A program made the position numbers and the translations under genes. A stretch of 64,000 nucleotides of DNA from Chloranthus sessilifolius (Eukaryota > Streptophyta > Magnoliopsida > Chloranthales > Chloranthaceae), in contig CM037588.1 of the NCBI GenBank assembly GCA_021018995.1, positions 146,835,725-146,899,724 of the forward strand, read 5' to 3'. Below are positions 1 to 10,442 of the stretch, piece after piece (position 1 is the stretch's first letter; the number at the start of each line of letters is the position of its first letter). The notes beneath the pieces were generated by a model, which was not told where the DNA came from, ran no database searches, and was given only the letters and a program-made list of their open reading frames with translations.

Positions 1-700
1 GAAAATTTGAAGTTTGAATTTGAATTTGAAATTTTGATTTTGATTTTGAATTTGAATTTTTAAATTGAAATTTGAATTTTGATTTTTAATTTTTAGGATT
101 TGTCGGTTGGTAAGATTTTATTTTCTTTTGTAGGATTTGTAGGATTTTTTTTTTCTTTCCATATTTTCTTAAGTAGGATTTCTTATAAGATTTCTTTTAG
201 ACTTTGTAGGATTTGTTTTATTTTCTTTCTTTTCTTGTAGGGGATCGGTAAGATTTTTTTTAAGAGTTGTAGGATTGTTTTTGAATTTATAAGATTTTAT
301 TTTAATTTATTACCTTTTAGGATTTTTAGGATTGGTAGGATTTTATTCTTTTTCTTTTCTTGTGTAGGATTTTTAGAATTTCTCATTTAAGATTTGTAGG
401 ATTTTTTTTTAGATTTTGAAATTTGATATTTAAAATTTTTGAACTTTGAAATTTTGAATTTTGAATTTTGAAATTTGAAATTTGAATTTGAAATTTGAAA
501 TTTGATTTTGATTTTAAATTTTTTTAATTATGAATTTTTAGGTTTTATAGGTTTTTTTAGTTTATTGCCTTTTAGTTATTTTTTACTAGTAATTTTCTAA
601 TTATAGTTTACTTGTTGCCAAATTTGGAGATCGAGGTCCGAGTCTACCAAAGCTTCACAGGGGATGCCCGCGAGAGCCCAAAGTACACACCTTTGTTTCT
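1..700 (+). repeat. Low-complexity element leader (tttgaa / taggattt repeats)
   Basis: The stretch is built from degenerate TTTGAATTTGAAAT and TAGGATTTGTAGGATTTT units. The same style of sequence lies between the primer site and gag of the plus-strand Athila element (57170-57900), so this is the 5' untranslated leader of the element. No gene is seen. Confidence 0.6.
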
Positions 701-869
701 AAATTTAGTTAGGTTTTGGTAGTTGTATTTTCATTTTTTAGTTTTTGATTATGTGATATGGAGTTTCCTACAAATTCGATGTCCCCATTGATCTTTTAAT
801 GAGTTTAATATGAGACTTTATACTAAAATTGGAAAGAATATGGGGATTATATATAAAATTGCTGGGAAC

Positions 870-1095
870 TAAATTAGGGTTGTGAATTAAATCAGCCTTA
901 TATGTTAAAATTTTTAGACCAATCTTAGTTTGAGCCACAGTATTTACAATGTCCATTGGATGAATATGGGGAGAATGATCCTAATTGGTGGGAATCAGAT
1001 CAGGGTTGTGAATTAAATCAACTTTATATGTCAAATTTCTCAGACCAACCTTAGTTTGACCCACAATACTCACAATCCCCATAGAGTTTTGATTT
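870..1095 (+). repeat. Two ~126-bp tandem units, possibly coding remnant
   Basis: A block starting gggttgtgaattaaatca recurs about 126 bp later with substitutions (near 877 and 1003). On the plus strand both units read as polar/aromatic peptide rich in N, Q, P and Y, interrupted by stop codons, as in low-complexity gag regions. The reading as gag is inference. Confidence 0.5.
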
Positions 1096-1377
1096 CGAAA
1101 ATCAGATGTTAACTATGTGCTCTGATTTTTAAGATAAGATGTTAACTATGTTAGAAGAATTCTAATCCCAATTTGACAATCTTGCAAATCAAATAGGTAG
1201 ATGGTCGCTGCCACCACTACGGAGGAATATTTCTTATCTAGTCAACCTATTAGCATCCCGCATGACCAGGAGTTGAAAGAAGAAACTACCCCCGCCCATA
1301 AGCCTGAGGTTAAGACTGTGACCCTTGAGAGCGGACATGAGGTAGATTACAAGAAAGATGTTGGCCCACATAAGATT

Positions 1378-3895
1378 TGTGACAGCCCGGATTTTGGCAC
1401 CCCGAAACCCGTGCCATCAGCAAGATCATCTTGACCGTGCCCCTTAGCTAAGCACGGAACACTGGTATATCAAGCACGCAATAGAATAATAAACGAAATT
1501 TCGGAATTTAAATCTATACTGAGCAACTCCCCAAAAGACAGTTCTACCCTCATGCCTCTGCATGAATGGGGAACCGATCCGAACCATCGATGATAGCTAT
1601 CATCACGGATGGTTCGTCCCAAAAGAATAATCCTAACTCCTTATATACATGGTTTAAACAAAATCAAAGCTTGACATACCAAGCCGTACAAAACTCTCTC
1701 AAAAAGCCCTCAAAGTGGCAGAACGGAGTCCTCTAGAAGAAGTCCTCAGGAAGTGGCTCCAACTCTTCACCGGCCGCAAGGTCCGACTCACCGGGGTCAG
1801 CGTCTCCTGAAGCCTCGGCAGCTGCTAGTAGTGGACCTGCGACGTATAGTCTATAGGGTGAGCTACATCCTAGCTCAATAGGGAACAAACACAGTTGAAC
1901 ATATAAATTATTACTCACATATATTCCATGATATGCCATACATGATGTGTCTATGCAGTTATTGATGAAAACAGTTAAAAAGCATTTCATTACTGTTGAT
2001 TACTTATGTTTTCATTTACTCATGAATGATGCTGAAAAGGCCTAAAGCAAAACTTAAACTTTCAACTTAAGTAATCCCCGAGCAATATAGCATCGAGCCC
2101 CGATGAGATACCCTTCATCGTCATCTATATAGACACTTTTAACGTATTCCCTGGAATACAATATATAGTACCCAAGCCCCTTTCACGGGATTGGTGGCGG
2201 TTTCACTTGTCTCAATTCAACACCCACAGGGTGTGCTTACTACGTCTGGATAAGCCTCATGGCAGCCTCTGATTTAGCATTTGTATCGGTCACGGATATC
2301 CTGCCGTGTCAGTCGTGGATATCCCGCCACGTCGGTGGGGTAACCTATCAAACCTCAAATAACAAAAATATCGGTGCCTTACATATAGTTATTCACCGTG
2401 TAAGTGTGCTATCTTATATCAGTTAGGCCCTATCAAACATAATTCAATCTTGGATACATCCCTGGGATGTATCCATTCACTTGCATCACACCTGATGCTC
2501 TCATCTCTTTACTTCTTCATCCCCTGGGGATGGCTCATTATAATTACTCTTATTGATGTCACACGCACACACACTTTTCACAATTCTTAAGCAAATAAAC
2601 GTTTGAATTGAATTCTATATCACTACATACATGCTCTTATAAAATAAAGTACATGTTCAAGGTGTTCCCTACCTCAAGTCTTGTTTGCTCAAAGCATCAA
2701 GGTCCCACGTGGCTCCTTGTGCACAAGTTCACACGTACCACCTATGGTACCACATAACAGGTGAAACACATCACAAAGGATGCAATAAAGAAGGTTCAAG
2801 ACCCTCAAAGAATCTTAAAGTCAAACTCAAAAGTTAACATTATTTATCTCAGTCGATTAATCGAACTCCAAAATCGATTAATCGAATCTGATTCGATTAA
2901 TCGATTCCAAAAATCGATTAATCGAAAGTCAATATCGATTAATCGATTAATCGAGATTCTCATTCGATTAATCGAATTCTAATTCGATTAATCGAAATTC
3001 TTTGTTCAGCCAAGTCGATTCTCAATTCGAGTAATCGAGTTCCTAAAATCGATCCCAAATCGATTAATCGAAAATTGAAATCGATTAATCGAAATCCCAT
3101 TTCGATTATTCGATTTTCCCAAGTCATTTCCTCCAGCCCCTGGGGTCCACTGGAGGTTCCCAGTCGATTAATCGATACCTTAATCGATTAATCGAAATCC
3201 CAAGTCGATTAATCGAACTCCAATTCGATTAATCGAAGTCGGTGTCCTCTGACTTTTCAACTTCCTGGCCAATTTCGATTAATCAAAACCCAATTTCGAT
3301 TAATCGAAATTGTCTGATTCAGCCCATTTCGAGCTGTTCTTCCCAATCTTTTTCCATACTTTTTCCTCTATTTTTCTAAACCATTATCCTATGATTTAAA
3401 CCATTTTCAACTACAATTTAGCCTCTACGATCTATGCATTTTATTCACAAAAATTTACCTTGAATCAATCTCAATTTGATTTCAAATCAAGTGGTTGGAA
3501 GGCTAGGGTTCCAGCTTTGCTTCTAGCGGATCCTCGTCGATCAAGCGTTTCTTGCTCGAATCTCCCTTCTTCAACTGGCATTTACTCCTTGTATAAATCA
3601 CTCTCTTTACTCTTCTCTCTCTCTTCTTTACTTCTCTCTCAACCACCAAACTCTTGATTTTAGGGCTATTAAACCCTTTTATCCCCCCCTTAGCTTGTGT
3701 GTTGAACACATGCACCTCAATAGGTGTATGTGACTTTAGATTTTCAACACACACCACATAACTACACAAACCATCACATCACATTCACTCATCACACTCT
3801 ATACTAACTATCGAACTCTTAATTGGTCAAACCTGTGACCGATCGGGCACGGATCCCGAGGTCATAGTTTAGCGTGATTTTTTCGGGCTATTACA
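1378..3895 (-). mobile_element. Chromovirus-type solo LTR, antisense, TSD agatt
   Basis: On the minus strand the element starts TGTAATAGCCCGAAAAAAT and ends AAATCCGGGCTGTCACA. It is flanked by a perfect 5-bp target duplication, agatt at 1373-1377 and 3896-3900. It is the antisense relative of 10443-12992: shared blocks include the ends, the GATATAAGATAGCAC block, the tandem gatatcc/ccgtg repeats near 2290-2340 and the tacgtc...caggtcc block near 1835. Length 2518 bp with no internal region, hence a solo LTR produced by LTR-LTR recombination. A TATA-like ggataaaaggg lies near 3680 on the minus strand. Confidence 0.85.
2850..3315. repeat. Array of TCGATTAATCGA palindromes in solo LTR
   Basis: About 14 perfect or near-perfect copies of the 12-bp palindrome TCGATTAATCGA occur in under 500 bp, at irregular spacing of 12-45 bp, with single-base variants between them. 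The equivalent array is in the sister LTR at 11020-11470, at the same distance from the LTR 5' end (about 580-1040 bp). Confidence 0.9.
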
Positions 3896-4080
3896 AGATT
3901 GAGATAACAAAAAATAACCAACCAATTTGTGTCACCCCTCTAATACCAAAAGAACAATTGCATGAGGAGGACACAAGTCCTTGTTTTACATTGATTGAGG
4001 AGTCGAGCATTACATATGAGGCACCTTATGCGTCCAACGATCCGTTTTACAATGCTTTGACAAACCCTCAAGTCGATTAG

Positions 4081-6658
4081 TTTTAAATAATGACTTATTC
4101 GGTGCTTTTCAGTTGCCAACACACACTGAATCCGAATATGTCATGGTTTATTGGGTGGATAAGAGTCCACCTATCAAAAGCCTCAAGCCCCTAATTCATA
4201 AAAATGACAACCAAAACATGTCAGATGAATGACCCTTTCTAGTTTTCCTCATAGTTTGAGGGTGGTCCGGCTGAAGACCATAAAATAAAAACTTAGCGCT
4301 TCATGGGAGGCAACCCAAGCCCCTTGTACATTATTGATTTACGATTTTTATTTTATTTTTATTAGATTTAATTAGTATGATTTTTGTGTAGGTATTAAGT
4401 GTGAAAAAATTAATAAAAAGGGGGAGTGACCTTAGCTCTTCCCCCTTCTCCTCCTCCACCCTTTCTCCTTTGAAAGGGACGTTGAGCAAGCATCGTTGGT
4501 ACTTTTACTGATTTATTCTCATATTTTTCTGACTGTCTTATTGCTATTTTTATGTTTATAATTTTGTGCAAGGAGGACATAGCACTACTTAGGTTTGGGG
4601 GTGTTGTCCTTAATGCATGTTTCATGTTCTTTAACTTTTATATCACGTGTTGATCCATTGTTTAAAATATACCTTCAATACCATGTTTCAAAAAAAAATA
4701 AAAAATCATCATTGTTTATTTTTGGCGTAATTTTCAAATTGTAGTCATTGATGCATAAAAATTTTAGATGTTAAATATTCATGCCATGGTAAAACTGTTA
4801 TTGTTTAGGATAATTAACTCCGTTGTGAACATTTAAAGATTAGTTTGAATTTTATGCCTAGAAGTTTTTTTACACTTTCGTCATGCTTATGTTCGGAAAT
4901 AAAAAAGATTAGTTCAAATATGGAATTCTAGGATCCTAAGAAAGACTAAACCCCATGAGCTTTAGAACTTTTTCTTCGTTCTTGATGAGTGCTAAAATAA
5001 ATTCGGAGTATCTTTGAAATTCGTGCTTAATTGTTGAAATCTCATACATTTTATCTCGATTTGTTTATTTTGTATGCTTTATATTAGTGCGCTAGAACTC
5101 ATTGTGTTTAAACTCAAGACAAATAAGCATCAGTATCACCTTAAAAGGAAATGATCAAAGTCCATCCTTGGCTCGTTTGAACCTAAAATGCCCCACCTGA
5201 TATTAATTTACCTTTTACCATCCCCTTGAGCCTTGTTGAAAAATTTTGCCTTAAATATTTCTTCTTAAGCTATATTAATCATACCCCACACAAGTTTGAA
5301 AAATATAAGACCTTACCATTCAATCTCTGAGAAATTGGGAAAGAGGGATGAGAACAAGAGAGAAAGTGGAGAGTCATGGCAATAATCAAGGATCAAAATT
5401 TCAGCCGAAATTTCGATCCAAATTATCGGTTTCAATCCTCACCAAAACGATAATTTAGACCAAAATTTCGGTCATATTTTATATGGGACTCAAAATTTCG
5501 GCCAAATTTTCTGTTTTCGGTTGAAATTTCGATCAAAATTTTCGATTTCGGTCATGCTCGAAACCAAAATTTTATCCGAAATTTTGATCATTGACAATAA
5601 TACTTACAAGGAGCATATGTTAGAAAAATATGTTAATAAAAGGAGAGAGAAAAAGAAAAAAATATATCTTTGTGCAAGAGGTAGGAAAATGAGAAATATG
5701 TAAAAAACATAAGGTGATGTTTACAAGAAAAAAAAAATGAATGAAAAGAGGGAGAAAAGTTGATAAAAAGAAGAAGAGAAATTCTAAAAAATACGAGAAA
5801 GAAAGAGTGCAAAGTTAGAAAATCAAATTGTATTTCTTTTTCTGGTTTCTCAGAGAAATTTGATCCCCGGTTTTCCTTTCTTTCTTAACCTTTACCCGAA
5901 TCCCGTTACAACCTTGAAAAAGACCTTCTTGATCCAATCATGAGTGATAAATATCTTGTGGAGAGTGATAACATAATGTCGATGGTGCTTGATATAACGT
6001 GCATAAGACACAAATATCTTTCACCATGAGATTTCTTTTAATTCTTCGATGTACCGTGTTTCTTATATTATGTGAGACCCTTTTGTTTGTGTTGTAACTC
6101 TCTCTCACATGTGTGCAAAAATTGAACTATTCATCAGAGCGATTTTGTTTTGAGTGTATACCTAAGGTGAAGATTGAGTCAAAACTTTAGATCTGATGAT
6201 TCTTTGTTTGGATTAGTTGCGATAGAAAGATTTTAGCATGGGTGAGCACACACAGGACACTCTAAGCATAAATGAAAGATTGGTCTAAGAATCAGAGCAT
6301 TGGGTTAATTGGAATAAGCAACAATGAAATTATCGTAGCATCGGTATTTGAGAATGAACATTTGCATGTTGAAATGATTACTGATTTTTCATTTTAAAAG
6401 TATATATATATTATATAAACCGATTTTTGAAAACTCTTTTATCTATAGTTTTGAAAACCGTTTTTGAAAGTTTGTGGGTATCTTCACTGTAAATACTCAG
6501 GAGACACAACTCCTCCACTAGGGATCACCTAGGCTTATTACATATGCTAAATGTAATCGTGCTCCCTACGAAAGTGGCATTTAATTATTTTTTAAGATGT
6601 TAGTTTTATTTGCTTTGACATATTTATCACTCTCTTTGTTCGAGGACTAGCAGAGTGT
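4081..6658 (+). other. 3' untranslated region of the Athila-like element
   Basis: No gene is seen. It holds the conserved GGGAGGCAACCCAAG motif (4304-4318), an internal polypurine-like aggtttgggggtg (about 4590-4602), and blocks shared with the complete Athila element, for example ggctcgtttg...aaaatgcccc (about 5170-5200), whose counterpart is on the minus strand near 38555. A fold-back element sits at 5387-5592. Confidence 0.65.
5387..5592. mobile_element. Fold-back (Mutator-like MITE) with ~9-bp target duplication
   Basis: The ends are inverted repeats: left CAAGGATCAAAATTTCAG, right (reverse complement) AATGATCAAAATTTCGG. Flanks are ggcaataat (5378-5386) and gacaataat (5593-5601), an 8/9 match. 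The interior is almost entirely gaaatttcg/cgaaatttc inverted repeats. A 9-bp duplication with long inverted repeats points to Mutator-like transposase; the class is inference. The same terminal sequence occurs in the element at 20378-21565. Confidence 0.65.
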
Positions 6659-6671
6659 AGGTTTGGGGGTG
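6659..6671 (+). other. Polypurine tract
   Basis: aggtttgggggtg lies immediately 5' of the LTR start TGATCTATG. The same tract precedes the 3' LTR of the complete Athila element (minus strand, 37332-37345). Confidence 0.75.
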
Positions 6672-7118
6672 TGATCTATGTCGAAATATGACCATATTTC
6701 ACACTCTAATACCAACATTTGGCTATTCGATGAAGGCTATCTAATGGCTGTTGTGCAGTTTTAGTGATTTCAGGTATTTTCGTCCGTTGGATCTTCAGAA
6801 ACATAAAAGAGCATAATTAAGGACAATATGGGAGCATTGAATCATGAAGCCAATCGATTGAGATTATGACAACTGTTCTACCACCCAAAATCTGAATTTA
6901 AAATCAATTGATTGAAATTTAGAAATCAATCGATTGAGTTGGATGACAATTATTTCCCTCTAAAATTCGAATTTAAATTCAAATGGATTAATTTCCTAAA
7001 ATCAATTGATTTATTTCAAATTCAAATGATTCCTCCAAAATTCAGATTTTGAATTGAATCGATTGAATCTTGGAATTGAATTGATTGACCTATATTTGAA
7101 AACCCTTCCATCCGAGCC

Positions 7119-7128
7119 CTATATAAAC
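7119..7128 (+). promoter_or_regulatory. LTR TATA box
   Basis: CTATATAAAC lies just downstream of the ATCGATTGA-rich block and about 450 bp into the LTR, the place where the related LTRs have TCTATTTAAAGCG. Confidence 0.6.
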
Positions 7129-7479
7129 GAAGCAGCGATAAGGGTAAGGGTGTGCTCTTTTGGGATCCCTTTTGTGCCTAATTTTCTTAGCATTTTTCTT
7201 AGATTTTCTCCCTAGTTTTTTAGTTTGTAATTTTAACTTTTGTTAATTAGTTTGTAATTAGGAACCAAAGCTTCGTAAGGTTTCGATTCTTTTACTAAAA
7301 GATTTAAACATTTGATAAATTAAAGAATGTGTTTGATGATTTCGAATTTGTGCCTTGCGTGTGGATCGGAGATGAGCGGCTAAAATCTGTCATTTAAGGA
7401 GGAAGCGAGCCCTAGATAAGTAGTTAATTTATTTCAATTCAATCATGACTTTTTACAAATATTGAATCATACGGCTAAT

Positions 7480-8110
7480 AGTGTGTGCTTATCGTATTAT
7501 CATCGAATACTCATTTATAGCCGTTGATCGTGTGATTGGCGACAATAAACGAGTTATTTCACCTAGATCTGATCTTGTAGACTGATTTAGGATGCTGTGC
7601 GATTAGATCTTATGTTGTGATTTCGTATGTGAGATACGCTATGCCTTCCGCATGATTCATGCCGTGATTGGATGCATCATAGTATTGGGATAGGGTATGC
7701 TGGATGAATAATCACATTCTTTTCGAATCATTTTGCTTGTAATAAAATGAGGGTTAATATTTGTATTTCTTGCCATAATTATTGAATCGTACAACTTTCA
7801 GTTTGAGTATATTGTTTTATCATCGAATACTCGTTTATAGTCGTTGACCGTGTGATTGGAGACAATAAACGAGTTATTCCACCTAGATCTGATCTTGCAG
7901 ACTGATTTATGATGTCGTGCGATTGGATCTTACTGTTGTGATTTTGTATGTGAGATACACTATGCCTTTCGCATGATTCATGTCGTGATTGGATGCATCA
8001 TAGTGTTGGGATAGGGTATGTCGGATCATTAATCACATTCTTTATGATTCATTTTTCTTGTAGTTAAATGAGGGCAAATAATTTGACATTGAAATGTGTG
8101 ATTACTTATT
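7480..8110 (+). repeat. 320-bp tandem duplication inside the LTR
   Basis: catcgaatactc at 7501 recurs at 7821, and the whole block (gtgtgattgg, gatctgatcttg, gagatacgctatgcc, gggatagggtatg) is repeated in order with scattered substitutions, giving two units with a 320-bp period. Confidence 0.85.
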
Positions 8111-8402
8111 GGTAGAAAAATTATAAATCTAGGGTTAACGGACTCTTTGATCATCTTTTCATTGTTGTTTGATTTTTTATTGTTTTCCTTACATAAGCTT
8201 TGTTTAGATCTTTTTATTTGTGTTTGTGTAGTTGTTAATTTTTATCGTAACAAAGATCTCGCCTTTGGTACTTTTTTAGGTTTACTTTATAGTTTTTAAA
8301 ATTAACGAAATTTCACGCTTCCCTGTGGGTTCGACACCTTTTTGATTTCACCGTGCTTCAATAGATTTGTGTACTTGTAAGGGTAGACTTTAAAACCGAT
8401 CA

Positions 8403-9125
8403 ACGCCCGACTACGCGTACGTATTAGGCAAGGCACGTGATACTGCTTTGAAACTTTTGAATTTAATTAAGTTGAAAGAATGTATTTTATGTGAAAAGTG
8501 TGTGCGGTTAGTTGGGTAATTAGTTACACGAGATCCATGAAGGCACCAGTGGTAGATGATTGGATTACTTTGCCTTTCAATGGATGGTAGGATTTGATAA
8601 TCATGAATAATTTTTGAACATGAATTCTTGTGAATAACTTGATTAGCTTGCTGTTTTATAGTTGGATGTTAGTTGTCGCTAGCTAGGACTGCTGCAGGTA
8701 TGTGTGTTTAGCTGTCACTAGCTAGGACTGCTGCAGGTGTGTGCTTCGTATGAAGGATAACAAGAAGTTATCTTGGTGTTAGGAATACCGTAGTTGGGGA
8801 CATTCTTGACTTGTTTTGAGAATGTATGTACTATGTGGATCTAGTGGTTAATGCATTCTATTTCAATTTGGTTATGGATGTGTTTTGTACTTGTCAATCT
8901 ATGAGTGTTTTTAAAGGAAGCATGGTATACTTGTTTATCTTACTATTAAGTCAATATTTTGAACTTTTAAAAGTTAGTTGAAGGATTGGGTTCTCTTGAG
9001 AGATAGCCTTTCAATCTCCTTCAGTGTTCTTTTGAGCAAAGAAACTATGTTTTAGATGATGCCTTGCCAACCCGAACATTACATACTGCATTTTTGAGGA
9101 CTAAAATTTCTAAAGGAGGGAAGAA
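8403..9125 (+). other. Remnant of chromovirus 3' internal region
   Basis: It ends gaggactaaaatttc...aaaggagggaagaa directly before the LTR start at 9126, which matches the usual 3' end of Tekay/Del-type chromoviruses (a GAGGACGAAATT-like block followed by a polypurine tract). No integrase motif is readable. A ~40-bp unit with cactagctaggactgctgcagg is duplicated at about 8660-8740. The rest of this element was probably displaced upstream when the Athila-like element inserted at 8402. Confidence 0.55.
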
Positions 9126-9924
9126 TGTAACGTTCTGAAAATTTTTGAAACCCGAACGCGCCCTACACATGTGCGAGTTTGGCACGACGACCTATGTCGC
9201 TTAAACTTTTAGAATAAATAATTGATAGAAGTGTGATGTGTGTGAAAAGCGGGTTTGAGGCCATTTTGACCTTTCATGGGAGACTCGTGCACCGACTCAA
9301 GGTATGCATGCCCAACACCCAATTAGAACTTAATTCAAGTGGATAAGATTTTTGAATGAATATCAAGATATTTATTTCTATTTGATTTGCTTTATAAGAA
9401 AGAGAGGAGAAGAGCAAACTCCCTCTCCATTAGCGCTCTTGTGAAACCAAGGCCGCTAGATTGCTCCGCAAGTTTCTTCGTCTCCTTCATTAGAATCACC
9501 TAAGTTTCCAATCACTCTCACGCTCTCAACCGCGGAGAATCCTTGAACTACGACATCGAATGGATAGAAGAGAACAAGAGAGTGTGGGTTTAATCGGTGG
9601 TGAACCGATCATTGTGGACGCGTAATCCACAAATTGAGGAAGTGGAGAACAATTGTTCTAGATAAGGAACTTCGTTGAGCTTCATTCTGATTCGATCACC
9701 ATATGAATCTACAAATTCGACATCGAAACCCTCTTTGGCAACCTTTCTCAAAAGCCGTGTAATTGGCCTAGAAAAGGTGAGCAATCTTGTGTATTTGTAT
9801 AATAGATGACTACTTTAAGCTTAGATAGATATGTGGATGAAATTTGTGTTGTATTGGATGAAATTTAAGGGAAAATGAACCGAGGAAAAGAAGCTCGAAT
9901 GGGCTACAGAATCTGTTAAAATCG

Positions 9925-10145
9925 AATGATTGATTTTGGAAATTGATCGATCGATTTTGACAGGACTGAGAGATGCAAGATTTCTGAAGGAATCGAATGA
10001 TCGATTTTTAAATAGATCGATCGAACTTGAAATCGATCGATCTATTTGGAAATCGATTGATTGAATCGTGTAAAACAGGGATTGAAAAATACATATTTTG
10101 GGAGATCGATCAATCGAATTTCCCTACTTTGGAAATCGATCGATT
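9925..10145. repeat. ATCGATCGAT palindrome array
   Basis: Repeated aaatcgatcgat, gaatgatcgattt and aatcgattgattg units, seven or more in about 220 bp, lie 800-1020 bp into the LTR, downstream of its TATA-like box. The inverted partial copy carries the same array at about 14580-14785. Confidence 0.8.
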
Positions 10146-10442
10146 GATTTACTCTGTATTTGTTTGGTTCAATTTTCTTGGAAAAACTCTGTGAAACTTC
10201 TAGCTAGTCTGTTTTCGACACTATTGACACGTAGCACAATCTTAATGTGTACTAGGTTAAGAACGGGAGACGTGAGTAGGGATTTGAATCGCTTTGAAAG
10301 GCTTCAACCCTTTAGGTAGGGGAAACTCACTACTCACTGCATTTTTTGACTTGATATCATAGATGTAGTGATTCAATTGAATGAAATGTCTTTGTACTTG
10401 ATCGTTGAAATTCAGATGTCTATATACTTGGTCGTTAAAATC

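Larger units (their letters stand above)
1201..4080 (+). pseudogene. Gag-like ORF of the Athila-like element, split by a solo LTR
   Basis: An ORF opens at ATG 1201 and is cut at 1377 by the solo LTR. On the far side, after the duplicated target agatt (3896-3900), the sequence continues to a stop at 4078-4080. The two halves give about 58 and 60 codons of hydrophilic sequence rich in E, K, T and P. Upstream (about 1160-1200) another frame encodes FDNLANQIGR, so a frameshift probably precedes the ATG and this is the C-terminal part of a longer gag-like product. No zinc knuckle or enzyme motif was found. The family assignment rests on position in the element rather than on a recognised domain. 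It is non-functional because of the 2.5-kb insertion. Confidence 0.5.
1..8402 (+). mobile_element. Athila-like Ty3/gypsy element lacking pol, 5' end outside window
   Basis: Orientation is given by a polypurine tract (6659-6671) directly followed by a 3' LTR (6672-8402) and by the GGGAGGCAACCCAAG motif at 4304-4318, which follows pol in the two other Athila elements here. From left to right: an A/T-rich leader of the kind that follows the primer site at 57170-57980, a gag-like ORF, then directly the post-pol motif and a 2.3-kb 3' untranslated region. No protease, reverse transcriptase or integrase motif is visible, so I infer a non-autonomous element. The 3' UTR at about 4930-5230 is recognisably homologous to the minus strand of 38540-38860 in the complete element. 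The LTR ends at ...CGATCA, followed by acgcc, which would be the target duplication; the partner copy lies outside the window. Confidence 0.75.
6672..8402 (+). repeat. 3' LTR of Athila-like element
   Basis: It starts TGATCTATGTCGAAATATGA and aligns at its start with the LTR at 55701 (TGATGAGTAGTGAAATATGA) and with the minus-strand LTRs of 35510-50116, including GATGAAGGCTATCTAATG. It contains ATCGATT-type palindrome-like repeats (about 6845-7090), a TATA box (7119-7128) and a 320-bp internal duplication, and ends ...cttgtaagggtagactttaaaaccgatca. Length 1731 bp. Confidence 0.75.

Noticed and set aside
2850-3315. Regular short repeats resembling a CRISPR array
   Set aside because: The repeats are 12-bp palindromes at irregular spacing inside a plant LTR, with no conserved 25-40 bp repeat or equal spacers.
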